From positions 50,202,996 through 50,266,995 of the forward strand of contig CM042090.1 of the NCBI GenBank assembly GCA_023512835.1: a stretch of DNA of 64,000 nucleotides, given 5' to 3'. The notes under the pieces were generated by a model. That model was not told the origin of the DNA and ran no database searches. It saw only the letters and a program-made list of their open reading frames with translations. Shown here piece after piece: positions 58,231 to 64,000 of the stretch. Within the stretch, counting starts at the first letter, position 1. Every line of letters starts with the position of its first letter. This stretch comes from Taxillus chinensis (taxonomy: Eukaryota > Streptophyta > Magnoliopsida > Santalales > Loranthaceae). The position numbers and the translations under genes were made by a program.

Positions 58231-60566
58231 TGTCACGCCCCCGAATTTCAGGGAACCCGGAACCGGGTACATGACTTCCCCTTGCCCGCACCCGAAAGGT
58301 CAAGGGGTTGGTGACTAGCACCAATAGAGACTACACCGCGGGTGCTGTCTCAAATATGCAACCCTGTACAGTCATACATCAAGGGTAATTGTACTTTCCC
58401 ATATATCATCATGCATACAATGAGTCAAACAGTCATACAGACATCATATCATACAGTATGCAAATACAACTGTTCACGGACCCATGTCCGGGATATCACA
58501 TAAAACAATACAGAATATAACTGTATCATACATCAGAGTAGTGGGTGTCCTCCTGGAAGAAAATCCTCCACTAGTCTCGGGTCACACCTGAAAAGGGTAA
58601 ACAACAAGTAGGGGTGACCCCAAAACTCCACATCATGCAACACATATAAGTCTATACTATATGCTCAGTGTACTCGTGCACCGTGTAGTGTGCACAATCA
58701 TCAGGACTCAGCCTGCCCATACAGGACAACTTGTCCATGATCCTCCATGGGATCCTAGCTCAGGGCACTCAGTCCTAGCTCCATGAGCTCAATGGCTCAA
58801 CTCAGGCCTTAGCCTGTCCACAGCGCAATATGCCCAGCCACAGTCGCCACACAGGCCTGCCATTGGTGCATATGCCTGCCACGTCAACCATATAGCACCA
58901 TCGGTGCATCACGGTGAGAACCCAAACAAGTCACAGAGTCCATGCCCCAATACCTCACACCAACATACTAACCTTAGTATGACATGTCATTCTCAATATT
59001 TCCTTTGGAATTGTAGCCAGTCTTCACAAGTAAATCCTCAATCCTTGATTTATGAAGGAAGTACCCATAGCAGCTATTTTCTTGAAATCAAAAGTCCCGG
59101 CAATTGGTTCCCATATCATAAATAAGATAATCTGATTTTTGAGGATTTTTCTGAGATATCTAACCCCACTTTCCAAAAATTCACCACTACGAACTTTTGG
59201 GTTTTTCTGAGATTTTACACTAAATCCCAATTTTCACATTTTGAAAGAGTGGGAATTAATTTTCCTAGTATTTTTCTTTGAATCCAAATGAGGGGTATTT
59301 CGTTATTTATATAGTAATTTAAGTATAGGTTACGATATAAATAGGTCTAGTCCAGTGCTGTCCAGTGTCCAGTTACACTGTTGGAGCTGCGACTCGTAGC
59401 TCAGAACCTACGACTCGTAGCTGCAGCGCGCCTCGAAGACTCGAAGTGAGGCTACGATCTTCGACCTTCGGACTACGACCCTACGAACTACGAACTTTCG
59501 AACTACGAACTTCGAACCTTTGAACCTACGAACTACAAACCTTTGAACTACGACCCTACGAACTACGAACCTTCGACCTACGAACTACGGGTCTACGAAC
59601 TACGACCCAGAACTTCGGATTTTCGTTCGACCCAGTAACGCGCCCAGGGTATTGTTTATCGTCGTTTTTGCCTGTTCTTCATCTGGAACACGCCCAGAAA
59701 CTCCCAGACGCTCACTAACACCCCTGTTTCGCAACAAACTACGATATTTACCTCAAAACGCGTCCAGAACGCCTCTAAATCGCGCAGAAACAACAGAAAC
59801 ATGTATAAAATTCCAGATTTCCAGAAATTTAGATCTAAACCCGGATTTCCATGGTTGACTTATCAACCCTCATGAAAAACACAGTTAATCAACCCTAAAA
59901 TCACAGAAACATATATCCACAATGATGTAAAACAGTTCTTAACCACAGATCTTATGCTAAACCATTAGATCTAACCCAAAATTAGTTTTCCCCAAATTTT
60001 AGGGTTCATGCTCAATTTCATAAATCATGATAAATTTGTGCAGATCCAAAACAAGAGAGAGATAAGAAGTTCAAGGACACCTACTTGAAGTGAATCTTTG
60101 AGCTCCACGAACCCAAATCGCCCCAAATCGCCAAGGCCTTGAAGCTCTCTCTCTCAAACGCACAAACGTGAAACGTAAAGTGAAAGCTTCTTCTCTTTTT
60201 TTTCTGCTATTTATATTTCTGCTAGTCAACTGACCTAGTCAACCATTGACCCAGTCAATAATTGACCTCCCAACACAAAAATTGACCTCCAAGGCCCCGA
60301 ACTCCAAATTGAGTCAAACTACAGTCAAAATGCTTAAAATGACGAGCACAACACTATATAGATATTATTACACCCAAATGACCGCCCAAACGCAAAGTCA
60401 ACCAATAAACCCCGAAAAGTCAACAATCAGGTCAAACGGGGCCCCGACTCGGAATCGGGCCCAAGTATTGTCAAAATGCTCACATCGACGACTACACTAC
60501 CGTCTAGATAGTTACATTCCCATAGAATGGCTATCTCTCAAAACTACACAAATACGAGTCTTTACA
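58231..60566 (-). mobile_element. Solo LTR B, 2336 bp, inverted inside solo LTR A
   Basis: On the minus strand it runs TGTAAAGACTCGTATTTGTG (60566) to GGGGGCGTGACA (58231). Flanks GGTAT (58226-58230) and GGCAT (60567-60571) form a target duplication with one mismatch. The insertion lies 53 bp from the end of LTR A. It is nearly identical to B' without the C insertion. Confidence 0.9.
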
Positions 60567-60619
60567 GGCATGGGCAGTCATTACCCATTTCCAGGGGGAA
60601 GGAAATTTGGGGCGTGACA

Positions 60620-60945
60620 CCTTTAGTCTTCCATCACCTTGATAGACACTTTCCAGTCTATCCCATAGCTCCTTTGCTACTCTACAGTCCATCACCTTTG
60701 CATATTTAGAGTCTGTAAGTGCTAATGTAATCACACTCAGAGCTCTACCATTTAGCTCATAGGTTTTTCTTTTAGCTTCTGTGGGTTCTCTATCGTTGGA
60801 TGGTTCTATGTATCCATCTATGATTACCCGTTTAACGTCCATACCCATGGACATAAACACCGTCTCCATTCTTGCTCTCCACATCTTATAGTTAGTGTTG
60901 TCAAAGATAGGCACTCTTTTTGCATGTCCACTGATAAGAATCTCC

Positions 60946-60947
<2 letters not shown>
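60620..60947 (-). pseudogene. Element D gag, N-terminal part
   Basis: The ATG at 60945-60947 starts MEILISGHAKRVPIFDNTNY, with the copia gag N-terminal pattern (FDNTNYKMWRARME). The frame continues with AKELWDRLESVYQGDGR up to the insertion point of LTR A; the CCTTT target copy is at 60620-60624. Beyond LTR A the same reading continues at 55924. Confidence 0.85.

Positions 60948-61026
<79 letters not shown>
60948..61026. repeat. (TA)n microsatellite in the D leader
   Basis: About 39 TA units directly upstream of the gag start codon. Confidence 0.95.
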
Positions 61027-61028
<2 letters not shown>

Positions 61029-61145
61029 AATGAATTCTTGTTTGGTTCACTAAGCTATTAAGCCATAGATCTCTGCAACACAAATATACTGATCTGTGAT
61101 ATCACTTCTCCACAGAGTGATAGATCTGTCTCTAGTGAGAACTTA

Positions 61146-61157
61146 GATCTGATACCA
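61146..61157 (-). promoter_or_regulatory. Primer-binding site of element D
   Basis: The minus strand reads TGGTATCAGATC, two bases after the LTR end. It is one base different from the iMet complement. Confidence 0.85.
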
Positions 61158-61159
61158 AT

Positions 61160-62774
61160 TGATATTCCCAACATCCAAGCAAGATCATCTAGGTATGTGT
61201 GTGTGTATACAAAGATGGGGATGAATCTGTATACTTAAAATTATTTTCTTTAGTTTTAAGAGTAATATGATACTCAGAGGTATTCTACAGATGTGATTCT
61301 TCTTTAGGTGATATTTCAGTGTCTTATGCAATATCAGATTAACAACAGGTATGTATGGGAAGTAAAAGACAAAGACACACGGTTTACGTGGTTTGATCAA
61401 TGTGATCTACTCCACGGTGGTGAGGGTGTACTTACACCAAGTCCAATCCACTATATGCTTTCAATATAGTAGGGTCTAGCCCTTGTTACAATAGGATCAA
61501 CTCTCTTTTCTCTTAAATGCAAATACAAAAACAATATTACTCCTGTACTCATTTACTGTGACGAATTGCTCCTGCATATTCAATCATTTGCACTGCTTGA
61601 CCTTCAACCACTCTTTTGTGAAAGTTACAATCCGTTCGTTGAATGTATGAGGAACGAAGTTAGATTAACTCACTATTATCATGCTTTCAATGTTTGTCTC
61701 TCTTTGTGTATATCTTACAAACTACTCTATGTCGTCTTTTTTGTATTGCTCTAGTTACCTTTCTTATATACTCTGATATTCTGATGCCCTCCTTGAGGTA
61801 AGGCATATCCTTGGTTTTCTAGGACGGTAGTAGCGTGAAACCCTTCTGCTAGGGTTAAGCATGTTTTATCTTTTGATCTTCATCGTTGAAATACGTTAAG
61901 TTAGCCTCAGATGACGTACACGTGTTTTTCAGTACTTAGCGTGCTAAAAAATGTTGTCTGAGTGATAACTTACTTAAACGCCAACCTTTAGCGTGTTTCG
62001 CTCCTTTGACTAGCCATAACCTCGAAGTTATATGCCTCATAGCTTCTCTGTTACTTCTCCAGCTACACATGCTATTGCCTCGGAGTCTTCACCTTAGAAT
62101 CTTCGAGTCTGAGTCTTCGAGCCTTGGGAATTGATCTTCTAATTCTTCTACTCTTTGGCTTCGAAGCTAGGTACCTGTGATCAACTGACTTTTCACTCTA
62201 CGAGTCTTTGAGTCAATCACAACTGCATTCTTCCTTGGCTAATCATCTATTCACACCAATAGGTCTCCCAATTATCAACCTTGTGAGCTTAGATCCTACG
62301 GGCTTCGACTCTACAACATTGCCACTCTACATCCGATGAGTCTTCGAGCCGAGCCTCCAAGTCTTCGAGTTTCCGAGACGTTGCTCTTCACCTGATTACA
62401 ACTTGGGTCTTCGAATCTTCGACCCTATGGATCTACGAGTCTGCGACCCTGTAATCCGTCAATGATGCTTCGAGCCTTATGATCTAATGATCTTCGACTC
62501 TGCATATATTCAAGTCATCTGATCTTCGACTTTGTGAGTGTACGAGTCTTTAGATCTTCAACCCGAATCTTCGACTATGTAAGCACATGGTTAGACTCCC
62601 TCTATGAGCTCACTCCAAGAGATCACTCTACGAAGTTATCCAACCCAGTACGTATCTTCGACTTTGCATCCTCCCGCTTTCGCATTCTGTTGACAACAAT
62701 GATAACCAAAGTACCATGGGAACAACAGACTCTAAACAAACCTCGCCTCTCAGGCCCTCAATAGTAGTCTCCCA
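61160..62774 (-). repeat. Element D 5' LTR
   Basis: 1615 bp, TGGGAGACTACTATTGAGGG at 62774 to GGGAATATCA at 61160. Its lower part matches the 3' LTR pieces at 45201-45742 and 51274-51690. It carries a long TTCGA/CTTCGAGTCT-rich tract (62090-62680). No gene. Confidence 0.85.
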
Positions 62775-63863
62775 GGCTTATCATGGTAGCCTCGCAGGCC
62801 CACGTGACCACTAGGGTTTCACTACACTCCCTCTATAACAAATGGCAGTCTTCACAACTCTATCCTCATGTCTTGACCAAGAGAGAGGATTTTCGTAGGA
62901 GGTGTTTTTTTTAAAATAAAAAGTCTCGATAATGGTTCCCCATATCATAACTAAGATAATTTGATTTTTAAGAATTTTTCTGAGAGGTCTAACCCCTAGG
63001 CGCAAATGATCACCTCAAACTAAAAATTGAATTTTTCCGAAATTCAGTGTTAATTCTCATTTTTCACATTTTGAAGAAGTGAGAATTTAATTTTCTAGTA
63101 TTTTTCTTTGAATCCAAATTGGGGTATTTCCTTATTTACATTGTAACTTAAGTATATACTTAGGCATAAAGGTATACAATGCAAATAGTCCAGTCAAGTG
63201 AAACTAAAACTGCACTGCCCAACTGCTCGAGACACCTGCTCAAGACACCCTATTCGAGGCTGCTCGAGGCACTTGCTCGACATTACCTGCTCGTTGCTCT
63301 ATGCTCGACGCTTGAGCCTCGAACAGTCTCCCTAGTCATGATCTATCAACTACGTTCATCTTGGTTTCGTCCCAAAACTTAGTTATACCAGTTAAATCTC
63401 CATTTTTAAGCACCAATTCAACCCGAAAATGAGTTCCTAACTCATTTTAGCCATATTAGGCTACCGAAACAGCCTTAGTTTGAAGGTTAACACACAAAAT
63501 CGGGTTTCCCCAACTTAAGGTTCATACATCAAATTCCACGAATTTAGGGTTAATTCTCGTGTTTTAGCTACTCTAGCAATCATAATCAACAATATATGAG
63601 TAAGAAGAATAAATCCCTACCTCAATTATAGTTGATTTGAGCTACAGATTGTCCAATTCGCTTTTCACTTTCTCTTTCTCTCTCCTCTCCTCTCTTTCTC
63701 TCTCTAGAAAGGCAAGCACGTACTGAAATTAGGGATTAGGGTTCTTCACTGCCCTTTTTATACTCTCCCAAATTAAATTTATTAAAATATTATAATTTCC
63801 CGTACAGGGCACTGACTCCAAATCTAGTCCAATTACTTCCAAAACGCTCCATTTGATGAGTAC
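62775..63863 (-). repeat. Element E LTR, right part
   Basis: Noncoding. Diverged match to LTR B (58985-59360). Holds CTCGAG-rich stretches (63220-63320) and a CTCTCT-rich run (63670-63710). It is interrupted by a new LTR at 63864. Confidence 0.65.
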
Positions 63864-64000
63864 TGTTGGACCTTATTTTGTTTGGGTTGGATATACATAT
63901 TCTTTTTTAGCTTTATATTTCTTCCCTACTTGTCACTCACTTTATGTAGATAAATAAATAGAGTCATGGCCATTTAGACAAAGGGTGTGAAAGAGACAGT
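63864..64000 (+). mobile_element. Start of a further Ogre/Tat H-type LTR, runs off the window
   Basis: TGTTGGACCTTATTTTGTTTGGGTTGG matches the LTR starts at 27 and 45831 (only 20 bases are needed for recognition: TGTTGGACCTTATTTTGTTT). The homology continues to the window end (AAAGGGTGTGAAAGAGACA versus AAAGGGTGGGAAAGAGACA). The expected target copy would be AGTAC at 63859-63863. Confidence 0.8.

Overview
This window is a heterochromatin-like plant genomic segment made almost entirely of nested LTR retrotransposons. No host gene, rRNA or tRNA gene is visible. The lineages present are plant types: Ty3 Ogre/Tat, Ty3 Athila, Ty3 chromovirus of Tekay/Del type, and Ty1/copia of probable SIRE/Maximus affinity. 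Their density and LTR sizes (1.2 to 3.1 kb) suggest a large, repeat-rich eudicot genome; the species cannot be named from the sequence.

The nest was resolved by reading element ends and target-site duplications (TSDs). (1) Positions 1-38749 are one minus-strand Ogre/Tat element, 'H'. Its LTR is at the right, and its integrase runs off the left edge. Two insertions interrupt H: a plus-strand solo LTR of the same lineage (27-11460, TSD ACTGA), which itself holds a minus-strand copia, 'copia 1' (about 662-8932); and a plus-strand Athila, 'F' (15217-34374, TSD TTATC/TTGTC). The 5' LTR of F holds a nearly complete Tekay-type chromovirus, 'G' (16608-25691, TSD TATTA). (2) H sits inside the reverse transcriptase gene of a second copia of the same family, 'copia 2' (38750-44828, minus). 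(3) Copia 2 sits in an older minus-strand LTR, 'E', which continues from 44829 to the end of the window. E also holds another copia, 'D' (45201-62774, TSD GGCTT). The truncated 3' LTR of D holds solo LTR B' (45743-51268, TSD CTTGC), which holds solo LTR C (45831-48931, TSD ACTAG). The gag of D holds solo LTR A (55930-60619, TSD CCTTT), which holds inverted solo LTR B (58231-60566, TSD GGTAT/GGCAT). (4) A further Ogre-type LTR starts at 63864 and leaves the window.

All coding regions are broken by stops, frameshifts and deletions, so every gag-pol is annotated as a pseudogene. G is the most complete. F lacks its primer site, gag and protease but keeps pol plus a distinctive 3' module: an Athila-type ORF, a coiled-coil/proline-rich linker and a degraded Ulp1-like (C48) cysteine peptidase domain. 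H shows a protease, a G-patch-like motif, RT, RNase H, a second RNase H and the integrase zinc finger.

The most interesting patterns lie outside the genes. G-box hairpins (CACGTG in inverted pairs) and an ACGACGTCGT palindrome recur in LTRs or UTRs of different lineages. TTCGA-rich degenerate tracts occur in at least four LTR families. Solo LTR C carries a hairpin array and a roughly 100-bp tandem array. The copia LTRs carry a TCCTTACTCCG minisatellite.
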